Origin: Hyphomicrobiales bacterium
GTDB lineage: Bacteria; Pseudomonadota; Alphaproteobacteria; Rhizobiales; Xanthobacteraceae
DNA: 42,287 nt
Direction: 5' to 3'
NCBI GenBank assembly: GCA_009377755.1
Contig: WHTM01000042.1
Location: 1 to 42,287 of the forward strand
Both the position numbers and the translations under genes were made by a program. The notes beneath the pieces were generated by a model, which was not told the origin of the DNA, ran no database searches, and saw nothing but the letters and a program-made list of their open reading frames with translations. This document shows positions 27,380-36,617 of the stretch, piece by piece (positions within the stretch are counted from its first letter, which is position 1; each line of letters starts with the position of its first letter).

Positions 27380-28354
27380 TCAATCAGCCTTGAATCCCGT
27401 TGCCTTGATGATCCGCGCCCAGCGCGCGATCTGCGTCCTGATACCGGCGGTGAGTTCCGGTCCGCTTAGGCCCGAGACGTCGAAGCCCTGCTTCTCCAGC
27501 TTCTCCTTGATCGCCGGGTTGGCATGCGCCGCCTTGGCGGCGGCGAGCAGCCGGTCGACCACCGGCTGCGGGGTGCCGGACTTGACCAGCAGCCCGAACC
27601 ACACCGTCGCGGTGAAATCCGGGTAGCCGAGCTCGGCGAATGTCGGCACCTCCGGCAGGCGCGGCGAGCGGTTCGATCCGGTCATGGCGATCGCCCGCAG
27701 CTTGCTGGAGCGGATATGCGGCAGGGTCGACTGCATCTGCCCGAAGCCGACCAGCGCGTGCCCGGCGATCAGGTCCGAGGTCTGCGGCGCCGAGCCGCGA
27801 TACGGCACATGGGTCAGATCGAGACCGAACTTCTCGTTGAGCTGATAGCCGAGGAACGCCGACGGGGTGCCCGGGCTCCACGAGGCGTAGCTGAGTTTGC
27901 CCGGATTCTGCTTCACCCATGCCACCAGCTCGGGTAGCGTCTTTGCCGGCACACTTGGATGCACGACCAGCACGGGCGCCGACTCCACACCTTTGATCAG
28001 CGGCACGAAGTCGTCGATGGTCCATTTCAGGTGGCGGTAGGCGCTCGGATTGATCTCGGTCATCGCCTGGGTGCCGACCCAGACGACGCGTCCGTCGGCC
28101 GGCTGGTCGACCACCCATTGTGCCGAGATGGTGCCGTTGGCGCCGGGCTTGTTCTCGACGATGATGCTCTGGCCGAGCGTCTTCGCCATGTGGTCGGCGA
28201 TCATCCGGGCGTAGGGATCGATGGCGCCACCCGTGGGCGCGCCGACAATGAAGCGGATAATGCCGGACAGCGCCTGCGCGTGGGCGGGACTCGCCGCCAT
28301 GACGACGAGCAGCGGTAGTGCGGCGCGAAGAGCGGACGTCAAAAGCGTTGGCAT
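27380..28354 (-). CDS. TctC/Bug-type periplasmic solute receptor
   Basis: The 324-aa protein has a signal peptide (LLTSALRAALPLLVVMAASP, cleavage near AHAQA). Family marks are FIVGAPTGGAIDPYARMIAD, VVENKPGANGTI in the form IVENKPGANG, LTHVPYRGSAPQTSDLIAG and TGSNRSPRLPEVPTFAELGY. These receptors bind carboxylates in the periplasm. Membrane partners are absent nearby. The start at 28354 is chosen for its AGGTGA upstream. It is one of four such genes in the window. Confidence 0.92.
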   Translation of the reverse strand: MPTLLTSALRAALPLLVVMAASPAHAQALSGIIRFIVGAPTGGAIDPYARMIADHMAKTLGQSIIVENKPGANGTISAQWVVDQPADGRVVWVGTQAMTEINPSAYRHLKWTIDDFVPLIKGVESAPVLVVHPSVPAKTLPELVAWVKQNPGKLSYASWSPGTPSAFLGYQLNEKFGLDLTHVPYRGSAPQTSDLIAGHALVGFGQMQSTLPHIRSSKLRAIAMTGSNRSPRLPEVPTFAELGYPDFTATVWFGLLVKSGTPQPVVDRLLAAAKAAHANPAIKEKLEKQGFDVSGLSGPELTAGIRTQIARWARIIKATGFKAD

Positions 28355-28487
28355 TCTCTCGTCACCTCGATTGGATATCTCGGCCAATCCGAGCCGTACG
28401 GCGCCGCTTTGTCAAATGTCGTATTAACGGCCATGGTTCGAGACGCCGACCTCGGTCGGCTCCTCACCATGAGGACCGCGTATGCTG

Positions 28488-28567
28488 CCCTCATCCTGAG
28501 GAGGCGCACGTAGGCAGGTTCACGCAGCCTGCGTAAACTTGGCTGCGAGCGCCGTCTCGAAGGATGG
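28488..28567. repeat. Palindromic element, CCTCATCCTGAGG family
   Basis: It runs from CCCTCATCCTGAGGAGGCGC to CGCCGTCTCGAAGGATGG with CGCAGCCTGCGTAAACTTGG inside. The same 80-base form appears inverted at about 37893-37966. It ends 24 bases before the start of the beta-propeller gene. Confidence 0.75.
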
Positions 28568-28591
28568 CCGTACAGGCGGAGAGTTGAAGGG

Positions 28592-29563
28592 ATGCGCGAC
28601 GAAACCATGATCGCCGTCGACAAGGTCGGCAACAAGATCCGCTTCTACGACGCCGGCATCAAGGAGATGAAGGTGATCGACGGACCGGAGCCCTGCGTGC
28701 ATGAGCTGGCGATGGCGCCGGACCGCCGCACCGCCTACATCCCGCTCTATGGCGACGGCATCTACAGCAACAACAAGAATCCCAACAACAAGGTGCTGGT
28801 GATCGATCTCGGCCGACAGGAGATCGCCGACCTGATCGACCTCGGCCAATACGTCGCGCCGCACGGCATGGCGGCGACGCGCGACGGCAGGCTGTGGGTC
28901 ACCTGCGACATCCCCAACAAGCTGCTCTGCTTGGACCCCGCTACGCGCACGATCGAGGCGGTCTATGACAATCCGTCGAAGGGCGGGCACTTGATGGAAA
29001 AGCTGCCCGACGAGTCGAAACTCTACATCTCCGCCAAGGAGGGAGCGCTCGGCGCGTTCGATCTCACGCGGCGCGCCTACACAACGACGGTGCCGCTCGC
29101 TGCGCCCGGCATTACCAGCGGCAACGGCTCCGGCTCCGAAGGCATCACGTCGTCGCCGCAGGGCGACCGGATCATAGTCTGCGACAACGACACCACGTCG
29201 CTACGCGTCATCGCTACCGCGGCCGACAAGGAGATCGCGCGGGTGCAGCTCGAGCCGTTCGTCTACACCAACCGCAAGCGATCGCGCATGGCCAAGGTGG
29301 GGTTCTCACGCGACGGCCGCCAACTGGTGGCGGTGAGCTACGCTTCGGCGCTCGCCTGGGTGATCGACGCGAACGACCTCACGGATCAGACCGTGATCCC
29401 GGTGGCGAAGGGGCCGATGGGCATCAGCTTTCCGCCCGACGGCAGGAGCGCGATCGTCACCTCGCACGACAGCGGGCTGCTCACCCGCATCGACTTGGAG
29501 CAGCGCCGCGCCGTCTCGGCCTATGACGGCGGCAACGGGATCGAAGTGATGGCATGGTATTAA
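28592..29563 (+). CDS. YVTN/YncE-type beta-propeller protein
   Basis: The 323-aa protein is built of repeated beta blades, for example LIDLGQYVAPHGMAATRDGR, GSEGITSSPQGDRIIVCDND and GPMGISFPPDGRSAIVTSHD, each following the surface-propeller pattern of YncE-like proteins. No signal peptide is seen, whereas many relatives are secreted. It may be cytoplasmic, acting as a binding platform or lactonase-like enzyme. A second ATG at 28607 would remove five residues. It is flanked by minus-strand receptor genes. Confidence 0.82.
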   Translation: MRDETMIAVDKVGNKIRFYDAGIKEMKVIDGPEPCVHELAMAPDRRTAYIPLYGDGIYSNNKNPNNKVLVIDLGRQEIADLIDLGQYVAPHGMAATRDGRLWVTCDIPNKLLCLDPATRTIEAVYDNPSKGGHLMEKLPDESKLYISAKEGALGAFDLTRRAYTTTVPLAAPGITSGNGSGSEGITSSPQGDRIIVCDNDTTSLRVIATAADKEIARVQLEPFVYTNRKRSRMAKVGFSRDGRQLVAVSYASALAWVIDANDLTDQTVIPVAKGPMGISFPPDGRSAIVTSHDSGLLTRIDLEQRRAVSAYDGGNGIEVMAWY

Positions 29564-29592
29564 GCCGGCGCTGCCGGCGTCGGCAACGCCTT

Positions 29593-30570
29593 TCACCGCG
29601 TGGTCGCGCCCGATGCCTTGACTAGAGGCGCGAACTTCGCGGTATCGGCCTTGATCCGCGCGACGAGTTCATCCGGCGTGCTGGACGCGATACTCATGCC
29701 CTGCGCACCGAGCTTGTCTTGCAGGGCCTTCGAGGTAAGCGCCTTGGCAAACAGCGCGTTGATATTCTTGATGACGGAATCCGGCGTCTTGGCCGGGGCC
29801 GTCAACCCGAACCAGACGAAGTCGGTATTGACGTCGGGAAAGCCGACCTCGGCCATGGTCGGGGCATTCGGCAGCGGTGCCAGCCTGGTTCTCGACGTCA
29901 CCGCCAGTGCGCGCAGCTTGCCGGACTCGAGGTGGCCCTTGGTCGGCAGAATGCCGATGAACATCATGTCGACGCGCCCAGCGACCAGGTCGATCACTCC
30001 CTGCGCCGCGCCCTTGTAGGGGACGTGCACGAGCTTCGTGCCGCTTCCCGTGGCGAACAGTTCGCCCAGGAGATGGCCTGCCGAGCCGACGCCCTGCGAG
30101 CCGAAGGTGAGCCCGCCGGGCTTGGACTTCGCCAGCACCACCAGTTCCGCTACTGATTTTGCCGGCACGCCCGGTGGCACCGCCAACATCAGCGGGAAGG
30201 AAAACAATGTCGTGATCGGCCGGAAATCGATCGTCGGATCGAATGGGAAATTCCGCATCAGTGTCGGGTTGATCACGAAGGTCGCGTAGTTGGCGAGCAG
30301 CAGGGTGTGGCCGGTCGGGGCTGAGTCCTTGACGTGGGTCGCCGCCGGCACGCCGCCGCCGCCGGCCCTGTTCTCGACGATGAAGCGCTGCCCGCCCGTC
30401 TCCTCAATGGTATTGATGATCGTGCGGATCGCGACGTCCGCCGAGCCGCCAGCCGCATAGGGTACCACGACTGTGGTCGACTGTGCCGACGCGGTGCCTG
30501 CGTGCGCCAGCGCGAGCGCACAGCCGGCCACGGCGAGCGCCATGGCCTTGACGACGGAACGATTGAACAT
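29593..30570 (-). CDS. TctC/Bug-type periplasmic solute receptor
   Basis: The 325-aa protein has a signal peptide (MFNRSVVKAMALAVAGCALA, cleavage near ASAQS). It shows VVVPYAAGGSADVAIRTIIN, FIVENRAGGGGVPA, LVHVPYKGAAQGVIDLVAGR and PNAPTMAEVGFPDVNTDFVW, all typical of the receptor family. GAGG lies upstream of the ATG. It is divergent from the NMT1-like gene at 30697. Ligand unknown; no TctA/TctB in the window. Confidence 0.93.
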   Translation of the reverse strand: MFNRSVVKAMALAVAGCALALAHAGTASAQSTTVVVPYAAGGSADVAIRTIINTIEETGGQRFIVENRAGGGGVPAATHVKDSAPTGHTLLLANYATFVINPTLMRNFPFDPTIDFRPITTLFSFPLMLAVPPGVPAKSVAELVVLAKSKPGGLTFGSQGVGSAGHLLGELFATGSGTKLVHVPYKGAAQGVIDLVAGRVDMMFIGILPTKGHLESGKLRALAVTSRTRLAPLPNAPTMAEVGFPDVNTDFVWFGLTAPAKTPDSVIKNINALFAKALTSKALQDKLGAQGMSIASSTPDELVARIKADTAKFAPLVKASGATTR

Positions 30571-30696
30571 TGTCTTCCTCCCCGATACTGCTGGTCGCGA
30601 TCTGGCATGACCGGCTGGGCTTCCCACCCGAAGCTTCTATACCACGACGATGTCCATGCAGGAACGCCGGGTCGAGCATGGCAGAGAGAGGTTTGG

Positions 30697-31596
30697 ATGC
30701 CTGACAAATTTGTGGTTGGGACGGTTTCGCGCACCTTCTTTACGATGCCGGTTTGGATCGCCATCGAAAACGGGTTCTTTGCTGCTGAGGATCTTGAGGT
30801 CACGACGACCATCTTCGGCAACGCGTCACAAGTCGAGCCGCTGCTTGACGGCACGTTCCAGGTCGTCATCGGCTCGCCGGAACTCGCCATGCAGAATGCG
30901 GCGGCGGGTGGGCCCTTGCGTTTGATCGCCGGCAATGCGGGCAAGCTCGTCCATTCGCTGATCGCCCGAACGCCGTTCGCGAAAATCGACGACTTGCGCG
31001 GCGGGACCATCGGCATTCTCAACATGAAGGAGGGCACGTTCTTCGCCATCAGGACGATGCTGGCAGCGCACGGGCTCCAGTTTTCGGCGGACTACATGGT
31101 CAAGGAGACCGGCGGCGTGCCGCCGCGCCACAAGGCGCTGCTTGAGGGATCAATCGATGCCGGACTGCAATCGGTGCCGTGGAATTACGTCGCCGAGGAT
31201 GCGGGGCTGAGGAATCTGGGCGACGTGATCGACTACGTGCCGGAATGGCAGTTCGTTTCGATCAACGTCAACGGCACATGGGCGGCCGCCAATCCGAACA
31301 TGGTGGTTCGCTTCCTGCGCGCGGTGCTGCGCGGCACGGAATGGCTCTACGCCAATCGCGCGGCATCCGCACGGATCGCGGCGCGCGAATTGCCGGCTCC
31401 GCTTCATCACGCGGAGCGCGCCTGGGGCTATTTCACCGGCACCAATGCCTTGACTCGCGACTTGTCGGTGAACGAGGCGGGACTGGCGAGGGTCATTGCT
31501 GTTCTGCTCGAAGCAGGCTTGCTGCCGCCGGATGCGCCGGCAGCTCCCGCCGTCTACATCAATGACCGCTACCTGCGGGAGGCGCGCGACCGGTGA
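30697..31596 (+). CDS. NMT1/THI5-like substrate-binding protein
   Basis: The 299-aa protein has the type 2 periplasmic-binding-protein fold of SsuA/THI5-like proteins: FTMPVWIAIENGFFAAEDLE near the start, then VIGSPELAMQNAA, DDLRGGTIGILNM and YVPEWQFVSINVNG. Relatives bind sulfonates, taurine or pyrimidine precursors for ABC transporters. No signal peptide is present and no permease or ATPase is adjacent, so it may be a cytoplasmic enzyme or a receptor that lost its leader. GAGAGAGG precedes the ATG. Confidence 0.82.
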   Translation: MPDKFVVGTVSRTFFTMPVWIAIENGFFAAEDLEVTTTIFGNASQVEPLLDGTFQVVIGSPELAMQNAAAGGPLRLIAGNAGKLVHSLIARTPFAKIDDLRGGTIGILNMKEGTFFAIRTMLAAHGLQFSADYMVKETGGVPPRHKALLEGSIDAGLQSVPWNYVAEDAGLRNLGDVIDYVPEWQFVSINVNGTWAAANPNMVVRFLRAVLRGTEWLYANRAASARIAARELPAPLHHAERAWGYFTGTNALTRDLSVNEAGLARVIAVLLEAGLLPPDAPAAPAVYINDRYLREARDR

Positions 31597-31665
31597 GCCA
31601 ACGGGCTCAGCGGTCGCCACGGATGCCGCTCGTGAGCACCGTTCGGCGCGCCGGCTTCGCTCTGC

Positions 31666-32646
31666 TCAGCGCCATCTGGAGAAGTCCTGCGGCCGCGCGG
31701 CCCGATAGTAGCGGCGCCGCACCCACGTTCCGTTGATCTTGGTGTCTTCGATGACTTCCACATGCGGCTCGTAATAGACGGGCGGTGAGGCGGGAACGCG
31801 CTGCCGCTCGATACCGCGTGGTTTCTCGTAAATTCGTGGGACCGCGTAGGCATGCGGCGTGGCATAGGCCCGAGGCGCTGGCCGGCGGGGCAGCTCATCA
31901 TCGCGAGGTGCGGCGTAGGCTCTTGCCGCACGCTGCTGACGCCAATCCTTGCGCGGTGGTGGAGAATAGGCGCGCGCCCGAAGCCGCGGCGGCTGTTTGC
32001 TATTGTGTGCCGAAGTCTTGGCGCGCGGCGGAGGCGGGTCCGGCCGATCGGCGTTGCGCGGCGGGGCATAGCTTCGTGCCGCGCGGGTCGGGAGTGGAAC
32101 AGCCGTACCTGCGTTCACGACGTCTTGGTCCGGTGTCTGATCGGCACGGACGGAATTGCTGTGTTCGCCTGCGGGCCGTCGCGGTTCGGCGACCGCGGGC
32201 GTTGCGGGCGTGTCGCCTTTGATCGTCACCTTGGTATTGGGCAGGCCATGTTTCCGAACCAGCGCGAACAGTTGTGCTGCGTTCTCCGGCGCCAGCCGCA
32301 CACAGCCGTGCGACGCGGGCTGGCCGAGCCGCCGGATCTGATTGGTACCGTGAATGGCGTGGCCGACCTGCGTGAAGAAGATCGAATGCGGCATCGGCGC
32401 ATCGTCCCATTCGCGGGAATAATGGGCCTTTGCCATCCGGAACGCCGTGTAGCCGCCGCTCGGCGTATCGTAGCCGTCGCGGCCAGTCGACACCGGCCAG
32501 ATCCAGCGGAGTTCACCGTCGACGTTGACCATCATCTGCTGTGCCGTCTTGTCGATGCTGATGAATACGGCGGCGCCGGCCGTACGACCGAAGCCCACCA
32601 GTCCCGCGGCGAGAACGAGCGCGGCAAGCACGCGATGCAGACGCAT
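31666..32646 (-). CDS. L,D-transpeptidase (YkuD) with long basic tail
   Basis: The 326-aa protein has a signal peptide (VLAALVLAAGLVGFGRTAGA) and a YkuD catalytic domain to about residue 145 with HAIHGTN and the active-site SHGCVRL (Cys115). It cross-links peptidoglycan or attaches proteins to it. The remaining about 180 residues form a Pro/Arg/Tyr-rich low-complexity tail with RAYAAPR, RAYATPHAYAVPRIYEKPR-like near repeats, ending RRYYRAARPQDFSRWR. The tail could bind the anionic wall or be exported matrix; this is inference. The start at 32646 has GGGGG upstream. Confidence 0.9.
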   Translation of the reverse strand: MRLHRVLAALVLAAGLVGFGRTAGAAVFISIDKTAQQMMVNVDGELRWIWPVSTGRDGYDTPSGGYTAFRMAKAHYSREWDDAPMPHSIFFTQVGHAIHGTNQIRRLGQPASHGCVRLAPENAAQLFALVRKHGLPNTKVTIKGDTPATPAVAEPRRPAGEHSNSVRADQTPDQDVVNAGTAVPLPTRAARSYAPPRNADRPDPPPPRAKTSAHNSKQPPRLRARAYSPPPRKDWRQQRAARAYAAPRDDELPRRPAPRAYATPHAYAVPRIYEKPRGIERQRVPASPPVYYEPHVEVIEDTKINGTWVRRRYYRAARPQDFSRWR

Positions 32647-32768
32647 TGAGCCCCCCACCCCGCAACCGGTGACAGATGGTTAAATGGTTAATAGTCTATG
32701 AATTTTACGATTGATTCAGCATATGGTGCAATGGCGCTTCGTTAACGGCGGAGCGCTCAGCCCGGCAG

Positions 32769-33257
32769 CTAAGGTATCTGGAAACCGCTCCGTTTGATGC
32801 GTCGCAGCGCGGCATCGAGAGCCGAGAGAAAAGCGGAGCGGTCGCGCGGCGAAAATGGAGGCGGCCCCGCCGTCGTCGCGCCGGCCGAGCGCAAGGAATC
32901 CATCAGGTTGCGCTGCGCCAGAGCCAGCCCGATCCCGTCCTCGGTGAATACCCGACCGTTGGGCGCAATCACGGCCGCGCCGGCCTTCACGCTGCGGCTT
33001 GCCAGGGGAATGTCTGCGGTGACGACGACGTCGGTTTGCCCGGCTCGGTCGGCGATGTAGTCGTCGGCGGCGTCGGGCCCGGCCGCAACCACCACGCGTT
33101 CGATAAAACGTGCGCGCGGCACAGCGATCGGCTGGTTCGAGACGACGGCGACGGCAAGGTCGAGTCCCTGCGTCAGATGCCGTTCGGCGACGCGATACAC
33201 CTCCTCCTTCACCGGGCAGGCATCGGCGTCGACGTAGATCGTGATTGGGCGGGACAT
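32769..33257 (-). CDS. YaiI/YqxD family protein (DUF188)
   Basis: The 162-aa protein carries the family start [20 protein letters not shown] and the late [13 protein letters not shown] and [13 protein letters not shown] motifs. The acidic residues resemble a PIN/NYN-type nuclease centre, but the biochemical role is not established. It begins 19 bases after the cytochrome b561 stop on the same strand, suggesting co-transcription. Confidence 0.92.
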   Translation of the reverse strand: MSRPITIYVDADACPVKEEVYRVAERHLTQGLDLAVAVVSNQPIAVPRARFIERVVVAAGPDAADDYIADRAGQTDVVVTADIPLASRSVKAGAAVIAPNGRVFTEDGIGLALAQRNLMDSLRSAGATTAGPPPFSPRDRSAFLSALDAALRRIKRSGFQIP

Positions 33258-33276
33258 CTCTTGCGCAACGGCGGCG

Positions 33277-33837
33277 CTAGCGCCCGCCGAGCGCCCGCGG
33301 CAGCATCCGTTGCAGTACGCCGTCCTTGTGAACGAAATAATGCTGCAGCGCGGCGCCCACATGCATGACGACGAGCGCCGCCACCAGATATCCCGACCAG
33401 CGATGCAGCATGAACAGTTGCTCGGACAGCGGCTCGTTCTTGCCGACGATCGGCGGCAGGTCGAACAGTCCGAAGAACGGCGTGCTCGCACCGAAGGCCG
33501 AGTTCGCGACATAGCCGACGATCGGCATCGCTAGCAGCAGCACGTAGAGCAGTCCGTGCACCGCCGAAGATGCCGCGCGCTGCCATCGTTCGATGCCCGG
33601 CTCCGGCGCCGGAGCGCCGGCGATGAAACGATTGGCGATGCGTAGCAGCACCAGGATGAGGATCAGCACGCCAAGCGACTTGTGCAGATTGAACAGTCCG
33701 TCCTGCAGCGGGCCCTCGGGGGCGCGGCCCATCCACACGGCCACCGGGATGGTGATGAGCACGCAGAGCGCGACCAGCCAGTGCAACAATTTGCTGACGG
33801 GCGGATATCGGTCAGGCGCCAAATTTCCGTAGGTCAT
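33277..33837 (-). CDS. Cytochrome b561 family membrane protein
   Basis: The 186-aa inner-membrane protein has four hydrophobic helices with haem-ligand-type histidines in [29 protein letters not shown] and VMHVGAA. The family transfers electrons, often from quinol to superoxide or periplasmic partners. GGAG lies 6 bases before the ATG. Its ATG overlaps the stop of a possible 90-aa gene upstream. Confidence 0.92.
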   Translation of the reverse strand: MTYGNLAPDRYPPVSKLLHWLVALCVLITIPVAVWMGRAPEGPLQDGLFNLHKSLGVLILILVLLRIANRFIAGAPAPEPGIERWQRAASSAVHGLLYVLLLAMPIVGYVANSAFGASTPFFGLFDLPPIVGKNEPLSEQLFMLHRWSGYLVAALVVMHVGAALQHYFVHKDGVLQRMLPRALGGR

Positions 33838-34106
33838 GGAATTCTCCGTAGTCGGGTCCACGCCGCGAGCGCCAGCGCAACGGCGAGGTCAAGCCGACCT
33901 ATGAAACCGGAGCTTATCCGAGTCGCGGCCAAAGGATTCCGCAATCCGAAGACCGCGCTGTACCAGCGCCGCAACTTGCGTTGACTGTCGTCGTAGACGC
34001 AATGCCCCGACGTAACCAGAAGCGAGAAGCCGATCAGTGCCGCCGTGCACTGGAAATTCTTGCTGCCGCGCCAGTACCGGGAAGCATAGGAGGTTGATAC
34101 GGACAT
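33834..34106 (-). CDS. Possible 90-aa protein coupled to cytochrome b561
   Basis: A frame from ATG 34106 to TGA 33834 overlaps the cytochrome b561 start by ATGA, the usual sign of translational coupling. It has one hydrophobic segment (CTAALIGFSLLVTSGHCVY) and a second weaker one near the C-terminus. I do not recognise the protein and see no clear ribosome site. It could be a chance frame. Confidence 0.3.
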   Translation of the reverse strand: MSVSTSYASRYWRGSKNFQCTAALIGFSLLVTSGHCVYDDSQRKLRRWYSAVFGLRNPLAATRISSGFIGRLDLAVALALAAWTRLRRIP

Positions 34107-34230
34107 GGGTGCATGGCGTCGTGCCAGATCAACGACAGCGTTGTGGAAAGGCTCCCCGATCGAGCGACTGCGACCGTGGCATGCGACGGCGCGGCTGGCG
34201 CCATGGACCCGGCATGCTAAGAGACATCGC

Positions 34231-35124
34231 GTGACCACGTCCCCGCCCGCGTCCCCTCCCGCCGCCGTCACTGCCCCGATCGCGCAGCTCGCGCCGGCGG
34301 TGATCGCCGCGACCGCGTTCGCCGTCGTCGACATCCTGATCCGCTGGGGCTTCGAGGCCGGCGCCGACTCGCTGACCATGGTGATGGTGCGCGGCCTGAT
34401 CGGCGTGCCGCTGCTGTACGCCTGGATTCGCTTCGGCGTGCGGCCGAAGCCGATGACGCCGCGCGAGAAATGGATATCGCTCGGCTTCGGGGTGCTGTTC
34501 GCCGGCAACGTCTACCTGCTGTTCGTGGCGATCGAGGCGATGCCGGTGCCGGCCGCGATCCTCACCTATTTCGTCTATCCCCTGCTGACCGGGTTGATCG
34601 GGGCGGCGACGCGGCTCGACACGCTCACCTGGCGCGGCTTGACAGCGGCGCTGGCGGCGTTCCTGGGGCTCGGGCTGATGCTCGGCGCGCATCCCGGCGG
34701 CCTGGCGCTCATTGGGATTCTCGCCGGGCTCGGCGCTGCGGCCTGCCGCACGACGACGCTGATCCTCACGCGCGCGATGCTTCCCGGCGCCGATGCGCGG
34801 CTGATCACCTGGTACTCGCTGATCTCGTCGACTGTGTTGTTCTGCCTGGTGGCGCTCGCGACCGGCACCTGGAATCCGCCGCAGACCGGGTTCGGCTGGG
34901 CGTGCCTGGTCGGCATCGGCGTATTCGTCACCGTCGGCCTGCTCGGCGTGTTCATGTCGACCATGCGCATCGGCCCGTTCCGCACCGCGCTGTTCATGAA
35001 CCTCGAGCCGCTACTCGCCACCATCGGCGCCGCGCTGTTCCTCGGCGAGGTGATCACCCCGCTGCAGGCGCTCGGCGGCGCGGTGATGATCGCGGCGCTG
35101 GTGGTGTTTCAGCTGCGCCGGTGA
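34231..35124 (+). CDS. EamA/DMT family transporter
   Basis: The 297-aa protein has about ten transmembrane segments arranged as two EamA repeats, for example VFAGNVYLLFVAIEAMPVPA in the first and MNLEPLLATIGAALFLGEVI in the second, which is the family hallmark. It exports or imports small metabolites across the inner membrane; the substrate is unknown. The start is a GTG at 34231 with AAGAGA upstream; the frame is open further left without coding character. It is convergent with the next receptor gene. Confidence 0.9.
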   Translation: MTTSPPASPPAAVTAPIAQLAPAVIAATAFAVVDILIRWGFEAGADSLTMVMVRGLIGVPLLYAWIRFGVRPKPMTPREKWISLGFGVLFAGNVYLLFVAIEAMPVPAAILTYFVYPLLTGLIGAATRLDTLTWRGLTAALAAFLGLGLMLGAHPGGLALIGILAGLGAAACRTTTLILTRAMLPGADARLITWYSLISSTVLFCLVALATGTWNPPQTGFGWACLVGIGVFVTVGLLGVFMSTMRIGPFRTALFMNLEPLLATIGAALFLGEVITPLQALGGAVMIAALVVFQLRR

Positions 35125-35128
35125 GCGG

Positions 35129-36145
35129 CTATTTCTTCTCCGGCGGCTTGTAGTCCTTCATGGGCGCACCCGACAGCGCCAGGAACGTCTTCGCCCGTGC
35201 GCGGTCGGTCTTGATGAAGGCGGTAAACTCCGCCGGCGTCATCCCGCTCGGCCGCACCGCCTGCCGCTGCAGGTACTCGGCGAACTTCGGGTCCTTCGCC
35301 TGCCGGATCAGTTCCGCGGAGAGCTTGTCGATGATCGGCTGCGGCGTGCCCTTCGGCGCCACCATGCCCCACCAGCCGAAGCTCGGAAATCCGATCCCCG
35401 CCTCGGCCAGATCCGGCACGCCCGGCAACAGCGGCGTCTTCGCCGAGGTCGCCAGCGGCTTCACCGTCCCCGCCTGCAACAGCCCGAGGAAGTTGCCGAT
35501 GCCCATGCGCGCGACCTGGATCTGGTTCGCGGCCAGCGCCTGCGCGATCGGCCCGCCGCCGCGATACGGGATGCCGACGATGTTCGATCCCAGTTCCCGG
35601 TTGAGCCATTGCCGGAACAGGTCGGGCGGTGAGCCGGGGCCGAGCGTGCCGTAGTTGAGCCCGCCGGGATTCTTCTTCACCAGCGCTTTCAGCTCGGCGA
35701 ACGTATTGACGCCGAGCGCGGTCGGCACGAACACGCCCTCGATCAAGAAATAGAGATGCGCGATCGGCACGAAGTCGCTGTCGGGGTCGTAGGGCAGCTT
35801 GTTGAACTGCAGCGGGTTGAACGAGAAGTGCCCGTGGTTGAGCAGACAGATGGTGTAGCCGTCGGGGCGTGCGTTCTTGCAGGCGTCCGCGGCCGGGATG
35901 CCGTTGGCGCCGCCGCGGTTCTCGATCACCAGCTGCTGGCCGAGCCGGGGGCTGAGCTCTGCTGCCGAGGCGCGCGCGATCACGTCGGTGACGCTGCCGG
36001 CGGCGATCGCCACCACGACCCGGATCGGGCGGTCGGGGTATTCGGCGGCGGCGGCGGATGAGGCGGCGACGATGGCAAGGGTAATGGACGCGGCAAACGC
36101 CACGAACGCGGCGCGGCCGCCGAGGCGGCGGATCGGCGATGGCAT
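35129..36145 (-). CDS. TctC/Bug-type periplasmic solute receptor
   Basis: The 338-aa protein has a signal peptide (FVAFAASITLAIVAASSAAA) followed by EYPDRPIRVVVAIAAGSVTD, the classic mature start. LVIENRGGANGIPAADACKN, VGIPYRGGGPIAQALAANQI and PLLPGVPDLAEAGIGFPSFG complete the family pattern. It begins 4 bases from the stop of the convergent EamA gene. It is the fourth receptor of this family here and again lacks TctA/TctB. Confidence 0.94.
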   Translation of the reverse strand: MPSPIRRLGGRAAFVAFAASITLAIVAASSAAAAEYPDRPIRVVVAIAAGSVTDVIARASAAELSPRLGQQLVIENRGGANGIPAADACKNARPDGYTICLLNHGHFSFNPLQFNKLPYDPDSDFVPIAHLYFLIEGVFVPTALGVNTFAELKALVKKNPGGLNYGTLGPGSPPDLFRQWLNRELGSNIVGIPYRGGGPIAQALAANQIQVARMGIGNFLGLLQAGTVKPLATSAKTPLLPGVPDLAEAGIGFPSFGWWGMVAPKGTPQPIIDKLSAELIRQAKDPKFAEYLQRQAVRPSGMTPAEFTAFIKTDRARAKTFLALSGAPMKDYKPPEKK

Positions 36146-36267
36146 GATGTTTCCCCCGGATGGGCCGCACCGACATTCGGTGCAGCCGTATTGTCTGCCG
36201 GTCAGGCTAGCGGGGCGAGGAGCATTGTCAATTGTATCGGTTGCACCCTGGAATGACCCTCCGTGTC

Positions 36268-36347
36268 ATGGCCGGGCTCGTCCCGGCCATCTCGCTTAGG
36301 AGGTACGGTGCCAACCTGATCGGGGTCACCGGGACAAGCCCGGTGAC
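36268..36347. repeat. Two hairpins, ATGGCCGGG and GTCACCGGG type
   Basis: ATGGCCGGG-CTCGT-CCCGGCCAT (36268-36290) and GTCACCGGG-ACAAG-CCCGGTGAC (36325-36347) are perfect 9-bp stems with 5-base loops. They form a REP-like pair between the receptor and ParB-like genes. Confidence 0.75.
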
Positions 36348-36368
36348 GACAGTTCGAACGATTTTGAG

Positions 36369-36617
36369 CTAATGCCGCCGCGCCTGCACCAGGTATCCGT
36401 CGATGGTGGTTTCGCCCAGCGCCTTGCAGGCCTCCAGCCGGTGCAGACCCTCGACCAGCACGAAGCGTTCGCCGTCCGGCCGCACCAGGATCGGCGTCTT
36501 GAGGCCGGACTCCAGAATGTCGGCGGCGAGCGCCTCGACCTTGGCCGGATCGAGCGTCTCGCGCCGCTTCAGCGGCACATAGATTGTGGCAATCGCGAAA
36601 CTCTCACGCTTCATCAT
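36369..36617 (-). CDS. Stand-alone ParB/sulfiredoxin-like domain, 82 aa
   Basis: The protein has the ParB N-terminal nuclease-like pattern: IATIYVPLKRRETLDPAKVE, LAADILESGLKTPILVRPDG and the box VEGLHRLEACKALG. It lacks the HTH and dimer domains of chromosomal ParB. Single domains like this occur as small nucleotide-binding proteins or nucleases. Two ATGs (36617, 36614) are possible starts. No parA neighbour. Confidence 0.82.
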   Translation of the reverse strand: MMKRESFAIATIYVPLKRRETLDPAKVEALAADILESGLKTPILVRPDGERFVLVEGLHRLEACKALGETTIDGYLVQARRH

